This document shows positions 7,740-15,397 of a stretch of 64,000 nt of DNA, piece after piece; position 1 is the first letter of the stretch, and each line of letters opens with the position of its first letter. The position numbers were made by a program, and so were the translations under genes. Below the pieces are notes generated by a model that was not told where the DNA came from, did not search any database, and saw nothing but the letters and a program-made list of their open reading frames with translations. This DNA comes from Corallococcus coralloides DSM 2259 (lineage in GTDB: Bacteria; Myxococcota; Myxococcia; Myxococcales; Myxococcaceae), in the NCBI RefSeq assembly GCF_000255295.1, contig NC_017030.1, positions 4,340,001-4,404,000 of the forward strand, written 5' to 3'.

Positions 7740-8759
7740 GTGAACGACGACACGCCTGATTCCACGCAGGAGCTGGCCGACGTGCTCCAGGACGTGCGCC
7801 GCCACCTGCTCTGGCAGGAGGAGACCGCGGGCCGCTCGCTCCTCGTTGACGCGAAGGTCGCCGCCGAGCTCCAGCAGCAGCGCGCCGCCGCCTCGTCCGT
7901 GCGCACGATGATTGCCCGGACCAAGGCCCCCGAGCCGGCCGCCGCCCCCACGCCTCCCCGGCCCCCGGCGGAGTCCCCGTCGCGCGACACCCTGCACGCC
8001 GCGATGAAGCAGCCCCTGGGCGCTGCCCGTCCGCTGGCCGCGCCGCCCCTGGCCGCGTCACGCCCCCTGGCATCCGAAGCTCCGGCCCCCCGCGCCGCGC
8101 CGGCGCCGGCGACGGCCCCGGCGATGCTCCTGGACGTGCCCAGGTCCACGCCCCGCTACAACGGCGCGCTGCCCGGCGTCGTGGAGGGCGAACGCCCCAC
8201 GCTGGATCAGATCCGCCGCGAGCTGGGCGACTGCCGCCGCTGCAAGCTGTGCACGGGCCGCAAGAACATCGTGTTCGGCTCCGGCAACCCCCGCGCGGAC
8301 CTGGTGTTCGTGGGCGAGGGCCCCGGTGAGAACGAGGACCTCCAGGGCGTGCCCTTCGTGGGCGCCGCCGGCGACCTGCTCACCAAGATGATTGGCGCCA
8401 TGGGCTTCACCCGGAACGACGTCTACATCGCCAACGTCGTGAAGTGCCGCCCGCCCGGCAACCGCAACCCGGAGCCGGATGAGATCGCCGCGTGCGAGCC
8501 GTTCCTGCGCTCGCAGCTGCTCGCCATCCAGCCCAAGGTCATCGTCGCGCTGGGCAAGTTCGCGGCGCAGACGCTGCTCAGGGACACCACCCCCATCACC
8601 CGCATGCGGGGGCAGTGGCGCGAATACGAGGGCATCCAGCTCATGCCCACCTTCCACCCCGCGTACCTCCTGCGCAACAGCGCGGAGAAGCGCAAGGCGT
8701 GGGAGGACCTGCAGCAGGTGATGAAGCTGTTCGGCAAGCACCCGGGCTCCAGCGCGTAG
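7740..8759 (+). CDS. Uracil-DNA glycosylase, family 4 (4Fe-4S)
   Basis: A 339-residue DNA repair enzyme that removes uracil from DNA. The catalytic core starts near residue 155. Iron-sulphur ligands are visible as Cys168, Cys171, Cys236 and Cys252; the water-activating motif is GEGPGENED at 192-200, and the DNA-intercalation motif HPAYLLR is near residue 300. Family 4 enzymes are usually 190-230 residues; this one carries a 140-residue N-terminal extension, of which 60-130 is proline/alanine-rich and probably disordered. The GTG start at 7740 is used because it gives the full N-terminus; no good internal start was evident. Followed after 34 bases by an esterase gene. Confidence 0.93.
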   Translation: MNDDTPDSTQELADVLQDVRRHLLWQEETAGRSLLVDAKVAAELQQQRAAASSVRTMIARTKAPEPAAAPTPPRPPAESPSRDTLHAAMKQPLGAARPLAAPPLAASRPLASEAPAPRAAPAPATAPAMLLDVPRSTPRYNGALPGVVEGERPTLDQIRRELGDCRRCKLCTGRKNIVFGSGNPRADLVFVGEGPGENEDLQGVPFVGAAGDLLTKMIGAMGFTRNDVYIANVVKCRPPGNRNPEPDEIAACEPFLRSQLLAIQPKVIVALGKFAAQTLLRDTTPITRMRGQWREYEGIQLMPTFHPAYLLRNSAEKRKAWEDLQQVMKLFGKHPGSSA

Positions 8760-8793
8760 AACGCGCGGCGCACCGCGACCAGGAGAAGCACCG

Positions 8794-9801
8794 ATGAAGG
8801 GCGTGCTCGAGACGCGTGAAGTGCATTCCCCCGCGCTGGAGAACAACCCGCTGGGAGATCCGGCCCGCCGCCGGCTCACCGTGTACCTGCCGCCGGGCTA
8901 CGCGGAAGGCACGCAGCGCTACGCGGTCGTCTACTTCCTGCACGCCTTTGGCAACGGCGGCGGCTCATGGACCAACGCGTCCGGCTTCTCGCCCTCCGTG
9001 CCGGACCGCCTGGACGCGCTCATCACACAGGGCGCCATTCCGCCCGTCATCGGCGTCTTCCCGGACGCGTGGACGAAGCTCGGCGGCAGCCAGTGGGTGA
9101 ACAGCGACGCCATCGGCCGCTACCGCGACTACCTGGTCAAGGACATCGTCGGCTTCGTGGACAAGACCTTCCGCACGCAGCCCAGGGCCTCGTCCCGCGC
9201 GGTGGTGGGCCACAGCTCCGGTGGCTACGGCGCGCTGGTGATGGGCCGCTACCACCCGGAGATCTTCTCCCTGGTCGGCGCGCACGCCCCGGATTCCTAC
9301 TTCGAGTACTCGTACATGCCGGACCTGCCCAAGGCCGCCACCGCGCTGATGAAGGCCGGCGGCGTGGAGGCGTGGGTGACGGAGCTGCGCCAGCGCGCCG
9401 TCGCCACCAAGGTGCGCGGCGACGACTTCCCGGTCATCAACATCCTGGCCATGGCGGCGGCGTACTCGCCGAAGAAGGGCGAGCCGCTCAACCTGGAGCT
9501 GCCCTTCGAGCAGCACAACGCGAAGCTGCGCCTGGACGTGTGGAACCGGTGGCTCGTGCACGACCCCGTGCGCTTCGTGCCCAAGTTCATGGACTCCTTC
9601 CGCAAGCTCAAGACGGTCTACCTGGACGCCGGCACGCGCGACGAGTTCAACCTGCGCTGGGGCACGCGCATGGTGGCGGACGACCTGAAGGCCGGCGGCG
9701 TGGACGTGGCGCACGAGGAGTTCGAGGACGGGCACTCGGGCGTGTCGTACCGCTTCGAGCGGTCGCTGTCGGTGCTGGTGCCGCTCCTCGCGCGGGACTG
9801 A
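8794..9801 (+). CDS. Esterase-D-like alpha/beta hydrolase
   Basis: A 335-residue protein of the esterase D / antigen 85 type. YAVVYFLHAFGNGGGSW near residue 45 is the oxyanion-hole strand, GHSSGGYGALVMGRYHPE near residue 138 is the nucleophile elbow with the catalytic serine, and DGHSGVSYRF near residue 310 supplies the histidine. Members hydrolyse carboxyl esters, including siderophore and glutathione esters. No signal peptide is visible. It lies 34 bases after the uracil-DNA glycosylase gene and 14 bases before kdd, so the three probably share a transcript, although the substrate link to lysine catabolism is not obvious. Confidence 0.82.
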   Translation: MKGVLETREVHSPALENNPLGDPARRRLTVYLPPGYAEGTQRYAVVYFLHAFGNGGGSWTNASGFSPSVPDRLDALITQGAIPPVIGVFPDAWTKLGGSQWVNSDAIGRYRDYLVKDIVGFVDKTFRTQPRASSRAVVGHSSGGYGALVMGRYHPEIFSLVGAHAPDSYFEYSYMPDLPKAATALMKAGGVEAWVTELRQRAVATKVRGDDFPVINILAMAAAYSPKKGEPLNLELPFEQHNAKLRLDVWNRWLVHDPVRFVPKFMDSFRKLKTVYLDAGTRDEFNLRWGTRMVADDLKAGGVDVAHEEFEDGHSGVSYRFERSLSVLVPLLARD

Positions 9802-9815
9802 TAAGGGGGGAGCCC

Positions 9816-10841
9816 ATGGATACCTACGGACTGTCGCGCGTCGTGGCGGAGAAGGGCGTGCTGCCGCAGCGCGCTCGCAAGCTGGACCCCTCGCTGCCGT
9901 GCCGCGAGGCGGAGCTGCTCATCGACGTGGAGAGCCTCAACATCGACGCCGCGTCCTTCAAGCAGATCAAGGACGACGTGGGCGGCGACCCCGCGCGCAT
10001 CGCGGGTCGCATCCAGGACATCGTCCGTGAGCGCGGCAAGATGCAGAACCCCGTCACCGGCTCCGGCGGCATGCTCATTGGCCGCGTGAAGGAGCTGGGC
10101 GCGAAGCACCCCGCCAACGGCGTGCTCAAGCCCGGGGACCGCATCGCCACGCTGGTGAGCCTGACGCTCACGCCGCTCGTCATCGAAGAGGTGAAGGCGG
10201 TGCACGCGGACATCGACCGCGTGGACATCCGCGGCCACGCGCTGCTCTTCGCGAGCGGCATCTACGCGAAACTCCCGGAGGACATGCCGGACACGCTGTC
10301 CCTGGCGGCGCTGGATGTCTGCGGCGCTCCCGCGCTGGTGGCACGCCACGTGCGCCCGGGCATGACGGTGGCGGTGCTGGGCGCGGGCAAGAGCGGCGCG
10401 CTGTGCCTGGCGCAGGCCCGCCGCAGCCTGGAGAGCCGCGGCAAGCTGCTGGCGCTGGACATCTCCCAGAAGGCGCTGGACGCGCTGTCCGCCATCGGCC
10501 TGTGCGACGAGGCGCTGAAGGTGGACGCCACCCAGGGCGTGGACGTGATGGAGGCCGTGTCCAAGGCGACCAACGGTCAGCTCTGCGACCTGGTGGTCAA
10601 CTGCGCCAGCGTGGGCAACACGGAGATGGCGTCACTCTTGTCCGTGAAGGACGGCGGCACGGTCATCTTCTTCTCCATGGCCACCAGCTTCACCACGGCG
10701 GCCCTGGGCGCGGAGGGCGTGGGCAAGGACGTCACCATGCTCGTGGGCAATGGCTACGTCCCCAACCACGCCGCCCTCACGCTGGACCTCTTGCGCACCG
10801 AACCGTCGCTGCGCCAGCTCTTCGAGTCCCGCTACGTCTAG
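9816..10841 (+). CDS. kdd: L-erythro-3,5-diaminohexanoate dehydrogenase
   Basis: A 341-residue NAD(P)-dependent enzyme that oxidatively deaminates 3,5-diaminohexanoate to 5-amino-3-oxohexanoate, the step after lysine 5,6-aminomutase in beta-lysine catabolism. The N-terminus MDTYGLSRVVAEKGVLPQRA and the Rossmann loop VLGAGKSGALCLAQARRSLE near residue 188 fit the Kdd family. The start ATG 9816 has GGGGGGAG in front. The rest of the pathway (kamD, kamE, kal, kce) lies 4.5 kb downstream on the same strand, separated by genes on the other strand, which is an unusual split. The stop TAG overlaps the stop of the convergent GH18 gene in one CTAG. Confidence 0.9.
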   Translation: MDTYGLSRVVAEKGVLPQRARKLDPSLPCREAELLIDVESLNIDAASFKQIKDDVGGDPARIAGRIQDIVRERGKMQNPVTGSGGMLIGRVKELGAKHPANGVLKPGDRIATLVSLTLTPLVIEEVKAVHADIDRVDIRGHALLFASGIYAKLPEDMPDTLSLAALDVCGAPALVARHVRPGMTVAVLGAGKSGALCLAQARRSLESRGKLLALDISQKALDALSAIGLCDEALKVDATQGVDVMEAVSKATNGQLCDLVVNCASVGNTEMASLLSVKDGGTVIFFSMATSFTTAALGAEGVGKDVTMLVGNGYVPNHAALTLDLLRTEPSLRQLFESRYV

Positions 10842-12613
10842 GGCTTGAGGAAGGCCGTGTGCACGGCCTTGAGGAGCGGATCCCTCTCACCCGCCGGGGC
10901 CTCCTTGATGTGGCCCTGGTTGATGGTCCAGATGATGCCGCCCCCCAGGCCCAGCTCTCGCGCCCAGCGGCCCTTCTCCGTCACGGAGGGGATGTCCTCA
11001 TAGGAGATGTAGTTGCAGGACTGCGGGCCGAAGGCGTCGGCGTTGGAGAGGTAGGGCACCCGCGCCTTCTCGTCCCAGATGTATTTCATGTGGGGCAGGT
11101 ACTCCTTCTGGATGTTGGCGTAGCTCATCCGGTTGTCGCTCTCCTCCTCATACGGATTGTTGGGGCCGTCCACGGGCTGGCCCGGCTCCGTGACGTTCTT
11201 CCAGCAGGTCCCGAAGAAGCCGATGCCGACGCCCAGGCGCTGCGCGGGGATGCCCGCCGCGAGGAACGCCTTCACGGAGGTGGAGACGGAGGTGGGGTGG
11301 GCCAGCGTGTCGCCGAAGAGCGGGCTGGAGTGCCAAGTCTGCCAGTCCTGCCAGTCGCCGCTCATCTTGTACGACATGATGTTCATCTGATCGACGCGGG
11401 CCACCAGCTGGCGGTGGAACTCCTCATCCTCCTTGCTCATGGAGAAGTTGGAGTTCACCCAGCCCACGGGCACGGTGATGATGAGCTTGTCGTCCAGGGC
11501 GCGCAGGTCATCCAGGAGGGCGAGCAGCGGAGGCCCATCCTCCGGCAGGATGATGGGCTCCCAGTCCACGTCGACGCCGTCGTAGCCGAACTCGCGCACG
11601 GCATCGACGATGTTGCGGGCGAAGTTCCGGCGCTTCTCGACCGTCTCCGTCGCGCCCTTGAAGCCCTTGTACTCATCCATGCCGCCCAGCATCAGCAGGG
11701 CCTTCTTGCCCGCGGCGTGCGCCTGCTTCTCGATATTCCGGGCCTGAATGGGCCCCTCGTGTTCGCTGATGTCGAAGACCTTGGTGACCGTTCCATCCAC
11801 CTTCGGCCGGATGCGTCCCATGACCACGTGCGTGAGCAGCGACATGTCCACGGTCTCCGCCGGGTAGAGGTCCTTCTGGTAGCCCACCCAGTAGCCCATG
11901 ACCCAGCTGACCGGGGCGCCACCGCTCCGCGGCGACACCTGCGCGGGCGCCCGGGTGCAGGGGCCTTCTCCCATCTCGTTGGCGGCGCAGACGGTGAAGG
12001 TGTACGCGGTGCCGTTGGCGAGGCCCTCGAACAGCATCCCGGAGGAGGGGGCATTCACCCGCTGGGTGAGGCCACCGGGCTCCGCCATGATCTTGTAGTA
12101 GCTCAAGGGCCGTCCCCCGAAGCTCGCCGGGGCCAGCCAGCTCACGTAGGCCTGTCCATTGCCCGCCGTGGGGTTCACCGCGCGCGGTTGCCCCGGCACC
12201 GTGGGGTTCGCGATGCTCATGCCCGCCTGGGGCGTGACGATCTCGGAGTTGATGGAGCCCGGGCCCTCGCCCATCGCGTTCACCGCGGCGACCTTGAAGG
12301 CGTAGGGGAAGGCGTTGTTCAGCCCCCGGATGGTGGCCTGCGTGTCGGGCGCGTTCACCAGCGCGCCGCCACACTCGGGGATGCAGCGCACCACGTAGTA
12401 GAGGATCGGGCTGCCTCCATCCCGGGGCGGCACCGTCCACGTCACCAGGGCGGAGGCGTCCGCGGGCTGGGCGACGACCTGCTGTGGAGCCTCGGGCGCG
12501 GCGGGAGGAGCCTCCTCCTTGTCCGGGCCCATGCCTAAATCACAACCGCCCAACATCCCCGCGAGAGCCAAAACCACACATCGCTGCATCGGCTTTGACC
12601 AGTGGCTGTTCAT
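10838..12613 (-). CDS. Secreted GH18 chitinase-like lipoprotein with two FN3 domains
   Basis: A 591-residue protein with a lipoprotein signal (LGGC, Cys24), two fibronectin type III domains (about 45-128 and 138-228) and a glycoside hydrolase family 18 barrel from about 235 to 591. The catalytic motif DGVDVDWE is at 345-352, so Glu352 is the acid/base. GH18 enzymes cleave chitin or peptidoglycan-related beta-1,4-linked N-acetylglucosamine; in a predatory myxobacterium either fungal or bacterial walls are plausible. AGGAG lies 8 bases before the ATG. A sigma-70-like promoter is visible at 12642-12671. The substrate is not decided by sequence. Confidence 0.92.
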   Translation of the reverse strand: MNSHWSKPMQRCVVLALAGMLGGCDLGMGPDKEEAPPAAPEAPQQVVAQPADASALVTWTVPPRDGGSPILYYVVRCIPECGGALVNAPDTQATIRGLNNAFPYAFKVAAVNAMGEGPGSINSEIVTPQAGMSIANPTVPGQPRAVNPTAGNGQAYVSWLAPASFGGRPLSYYKIMAEPGGLTQRVNAPSSGMLFEGLANGTAYTFTVCAANEMGEGPCTRAPAQVSPRSGGAPVSWVMGYWVGYQKDLYPAETVDMSLLTHVVMGRIRPKVDGTVTKVFDISEHEGPIQARNIEKQAHAAGKKALLMLGGMDEYKGFKGATETVEKRRNFARNIVDAVREFGYDGVDVDWEPIILPEDGPPLLALLDDLRALDDKLIITVPVGWVNSNFSMSKEDEEFHRQLVARVDQMNIMSYKMSGDWQDWQTWHSSPLFGDTLAHPTSVSTSVKAFLAAGIPAQRLGVGIGFFGTCWKNVTEPGQPVDGPNNPYEEESDNRMSYANIQKEYLPHMKYIWDEKARVPYLSNADAFGPQSCNYISYEDIPSVTEKGRWARELGLGGGIIWTINQGHIKEAPAGERDPLLKAVHTAFLKP

Positions 12614-12641
12614 TCCCGCACTCCTGATTGGACGCGGGATG

Positions 12642-12671
12642 TTATGCGGTAGGACCCCCTGTGAGAGTCAA
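12642..12671 (-). promoter_or_regulatory. Sigma-70-type promoter of GH18 gene
   Basis: On the minus strand TTGACT (12671-12666) and GCATAA (12647-12642) are separated by 18 bases in an AT-richer patch, and the start codon follows about 29 bases downstream. Spacing and position fit a housekeeping promoter. Confidence 0.45.
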
Positions 12672-12673
12672 GC

Positions 12674-12751
12674 CTAAGCGGAATATTGCGGTATTTTTGT
12701 ATGCCGCGTGAAACACTTATTAAGCCGACTAATCCCATCCTTGTAGGTCAT
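12674..12751 (-). CDS. Possible 25-residue small protein or leader peptide
   Basis: A short open frame on the minus strand with GGAGG placed 7 bases before its ATG, ending in TAG directly before the -35 element of the GH18 promoter. It starts MTYKDGISRLNKCF and is lysine/threonine-rich, with AT-rich codons unlike the neighbours. It could be a real small protein, the remnant of a gene, or chance. It is too short to judge by composition alone. Confidence 0.3.
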   Translation of the reverse strand: MTYKDGISRLNKCFTRHTKIPQYSA

Positions 12752-12842
12752 CACAGAACCTCCGTGGGTGGGAAATGAGGTCCCTGGGGATGGCTGGTGT
12801 CCGGGGCAGCTGACAGGCGGCCCCGTCCCTGGCGCGCGGACT

Positions 12843-13460
12843 TCAGCGCACCTGTGCGGTGGGGGCTTCCAGGACCTGGATGGGAGCGACGGGGGCGTCC
12901 GGCGTCTGGGTCCGGGCCCAGTCATTGGCCGAGCGGCCGCTGGTGTCGCGCAGCGCGGGAGAGGCGCCCTGGTGGCGCAGCTGGTCGGCCACCTCCGTGC
13001 GGCCGAAGAGGACGGCGAACATCAGGGCCGTCTGGCCCAGCCGGTTGGTCTGGTCCACCGCGCAGGGCTGGGCGGAGAGCAGCTTCACCACGTCCGCGTA
13101 GCCCTTGAAGGCGGCGCCCATGAGGGCGGTGTTGCCCCGGCTGTCACCCGCGCACGCGTCCGCCCCGGCGTCGAGCAGTGCCCGCACCGTCTGGGTGTGG
13201 CCGTGGTAGGCGGCGAGGATGAGGGGGGAGAAGCCTCGCGCGTCGCGGGCCTCCACGGGCGTGCCGGCCTTGACGAGCCCCTGGACGATGTCCGTCTCGC
13301 CCTCGCGCGCGGCGGCGAGCAGGTAGCGCTCCGCGTCGCTGGTGGCGAGCAGCCGTCCGGCGGGCGTCGCCGGAGCGCGCAGGGACATCCACGCGGCGGT
13401 CAGCACCGTGCACACCAGCATCACCAGACCCAGCGAACCGAGCAGCAGCTTGCGAACCAT
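12843..13460 (-). CDS. Membrane-anchored ankyrin repeat protein, AnkB-like
   Basis: A 205-residue protein with an N-terminal membrane anchor (residues 4-25) and about four ankyrin repeats between residues 42 and 175, for example GFSPLILAAYHGHTQTVRAL and GNTALMGAAFKGYADVVKLL. It follows the exported catalase gene on the same strand with a 78-base gap. In Pseudomonas aeruginosa an anchored periplasmic ankyrin protein (AnkB) is encoded after katB and is needed for full catalase activity; the same order, anchor and exported catalase are seen here, so a catalase-supporting role is inferred. A strong hairpin lies between the two genes. Confidence 0.85.
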   Translation of the reverse strand: MVRKLLLGSLGLVMLVCTVLTAAWMSLRAPATPAGRLLATSDAERYLLAAAREGETDIVQGLVKAGTPVEARDARGFSPLILAAYHGHTQTVRALLDAGADACAGDSRGNTALMGAAFKGYADVVKLLSAQPCAVDQTNRLGQTALMFAVLFGRTEVADQLRHQGASPALRDTSGRSANDWARTQTPDAPVAPIQVLEAPTAQVR

Positions 13461-13498
13461 GAGGGCATCTCCAGCGAAGGAAGCGTGAAGGGGAGACA

Positions 13499-13525
13499 GG
13501 GCCGCCGTCGTGTCACCGGCGGCCC
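13499..13525 (-). terminator. Hairpin between catalase and ankyrin genes
   Basis: GGGCCGCC and GGCGGCCC form an 8-base stem with an 11-base loop, 13 bases after the catalase stop and 38 bases before the ankyrin start. No T-run follows, so it may lower read-through or stabilise the catalase message rather than end transcription fully. Confidence 0.45.
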
Positions 13526-13538
13526 CGGTGTCGTCAGC

Positions 13539-15083
13539 TCAGGGCACGCCGTGGGTGGCGAGCGGGGCGATGGTGGCCTTCGCGTCGTCCAGCTTCACGT
13601 TCACGGCCTTGGCCAGGCGCGTGCCGTAGTCCGCGTTCGCCGCGTAGAAGTGGCCCACCATGCGCGCCTTGACCTTCGCGTCGCGCACCTGGCCCAGGTC
13701 CCCGGCCAGGTTCTGGATGAGCCGCTCCTTGGCGCCCGCGTCGAGCGCCGTCCAGAAGGCGCCCGCCTGCGTGAAGTTGTCCGTCTTCTCGATGGGGCGC
13801 TGCTGCGTGGTGCCGGTGAGCGGCGCGTTGGAGAAGAGGGCGGAGGGCGTGTCCTGCGTCTCACGCGTGACGCTGGGCTCGTAGTTCACGTCCGACTTCG
13901 TGTTGCCGCTGTTCATCGCGCCGGCCTGGCTGTTGTTGTTCACCGCGGCCCGAGCGCGGTTCACCGGCAGGGACAGGTAGTTGGCGCCCAGGCGGTAGCG
14001 CTGCGTGTCCGCGTAGGAGAAGAGGCGGCCCTGCAGCAGCCGGTCCTCGGACGGCTCGATGCCCGGCGGCATCACGCCCGGGGAGAAGGCGGACTGCTCC
14101 GTCTCCTCGAAGAAGTTGTCCGGCATCTTGTTGAGGGTGAACCGGCCCAGCTTCACGGGGGGCAGCCGGTCCTTGGGCCAGTCCTTGGTGGCGTCCAGCG
14201 GATCGAACGTGAAGCCGTCCAGGTCCTTGGGATCCAGCACCTGCACGCTCAGCTCCCACGAGGGGAACTTCCCCGCCTGGATGTTCGTGTAGAGGTCGTG
14301 CGTGGCGTGCTGGAAGTCCTCGCCGCCCAGCTTCGTGGCCTCCTCCGCGGTGAGCCCCTTCACGCCCTGCTGGGACTTCCAGTTGAACTTGACGTACTTC
14401 ACCTGTCCCTTGGCGTTGACGAACTTGAAGGCGTGCACGCCGTTGCCGTCCATCTGCCGGTAGTTCGCCGGGATGCCCAGGTCCGAATAGAGCTGGGTGA
14501 GCATGTGCGTGGATTCCGGCTGGTGGCTGAAGAAGTCGAAGTAGCGGCCCGGGTCCTGCCGGTTGGTCACCGGGGACGGCTTCAGCGAGTGCACCATGTC
14601 CGGGAACTTGATGGCGTCACGGATGAAGAAGATGGGCAGGTTGTTGCCGACCAGGTCCCAGTTGCCCTCGTCCGTGAAGAACTTCAGGGCGAAGCCGCGC
14701 GGGTCGCGCAGCGTCTCCGGTGAACCGCTGGGGTGGATGACCGTGGAGAAGCGCACGAACATCGGTGTCTTCTTGCCCTTCTGGGAGAAGACGGACGCGC
14801 GCGTGAGGTGGGAGAAGTCGCCGTAGCTCTCAAAGGAGCCGTAGGCGCCCACGCCGCGCGCGTGCACCACGCGCTCCGGGATGCGCTCACGGTCGAAGCG
14901 CGCGAGCTTCTCGATGAGGGCGAAGTCCTCCAGGAGGATGCCGCCCCGCGGGCCGGCCGTCTTGGAGCTCTGGTTCGTGCCCAGCGGCGCGCCCGAGTCG
15001 GTGGTGATGGGCGGCGGGTTGCCGGCGGCGAGGACGGGGGCGCCAGACAGAAGGACGGCGAGCATCAACGAGCGTCGGTTCAA
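13539..15083 (-). CDS. katB: Exported heme catalase
   Basis: A 514-residue monofunctional heme catalase that splits hydrogen peroxide. The active-site histidine (His74) lies in FDRERIPERVVHARG, the distal asparagine in VGNN near 147, and the proximal heme tyrosine (Tyr357) in RLFSYADTQRYRLG. A signal peptide (MNRRSLMLAVLLSGAPVLAA) precedes the fold, so the enzyme is periplasmic. I chose the TTG at 15083 because AGGAG lies 6 bases upstream and it supplies the positive N-region; ATG 15065 is the alternative. The gene is followed by the ankyrin protein gene, as in katB-ankB. Divergent from the kam operon. The symbol is by analogy with the exported catalase. Confidence 0.93.
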   Translation of the reverse strand: MNRRSLMLAVLLSGAPVLAAGNPPPITTDSGAPLGTNQSSKTAGPRGGILLEDFALIEKLARFDRERIPERVVHARGVGAYGSFESYGDFSHLTRASVFSQKGKKTPMFVRFSTVIHPSGSPETLRDPRGFALKFFTDEGNWDLVGNNLPIFFIRDAIKFPDMVHSLKPSPVTNRQDPGRYFDFFSHQPESTHMLTQLYSDLGIPANYRQMDGNGVHAFKFVNAKGQVKYVKFNWKSQQGVKGLTAEEATKLGGEDFQHATHDLYTNIQAGKFPSWELSVQVLDPKDLDGFTFDPLDATKDWPKDRLPPVKLGRFTLNKMPDNFFEETEQSAFSPGVMPPGIEPSEDRLLQGRLFSYADTQRYRLGANYLSLPVNRARAAVNNNSQAGAMNSGNTKSDVNYEPSVTRETQDTPSALFSNAPLTGTTQQRPIEKTDNFTQAGAFWTALDAGAKERLIQNLAGDLGQVRDAKVKARMVGHFYAANADYGTRLAKAVNVKLDDAKATIAPLATHGVP

Positions 15084-15397
15084 GGGGAGCTCCTGGGGTG
15101 ACGGGGGACCGCCCCATCCCCCAAAGCACGCCTCGTGCCGGGCTCTCGATTCGTGTGGTTTCAATGGGTTGGCCCATGGGGCCCATTCGCATCCACCGGT
15201 CCTTCGGTGGATTGACCGAAATGGCGGTGGCGGCAGTCACCGCTCTGTCGGTGTTTGAGCCCGCAACGACATTTAGGTGAGAAGGGATTCGCGTGATGCG
15301 TCTCGCCATTCAAGAGGCGCGGTGCGGCATCGTTTGCTGGTGGTGTGGGGGCCGTGTTCTTGAGCCGAAGGACGCTGCGCTCGGGTAGGGTGCGCGC
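15084..15397. promoter_or_regulatory. Divergent promoter region of catalase and kam operon
   Basis: These 314 bases hold no gene. They contain a perfect inverted repeat, ATCCACCG (15191-15198) and CGGTGGAT (15205-15212), that could be an operator or RNA hairpin, and a short GGGCCCA-type palindrome near 15170-15189. At the right end a TAGGGT hexamer (15386-15391) lies 6 bases before the kamD ATG, with TTGAGC at 15360-15365 but at a 20-base spacing. Confidence 0.45.

Noticed and set aside
12768-14723. A 651-codon plus-strand frame across the ankyrin and catalase genes
   Set aside because: Antisense artefact: the catalase and ankyrin motifs are all on the minus strand.
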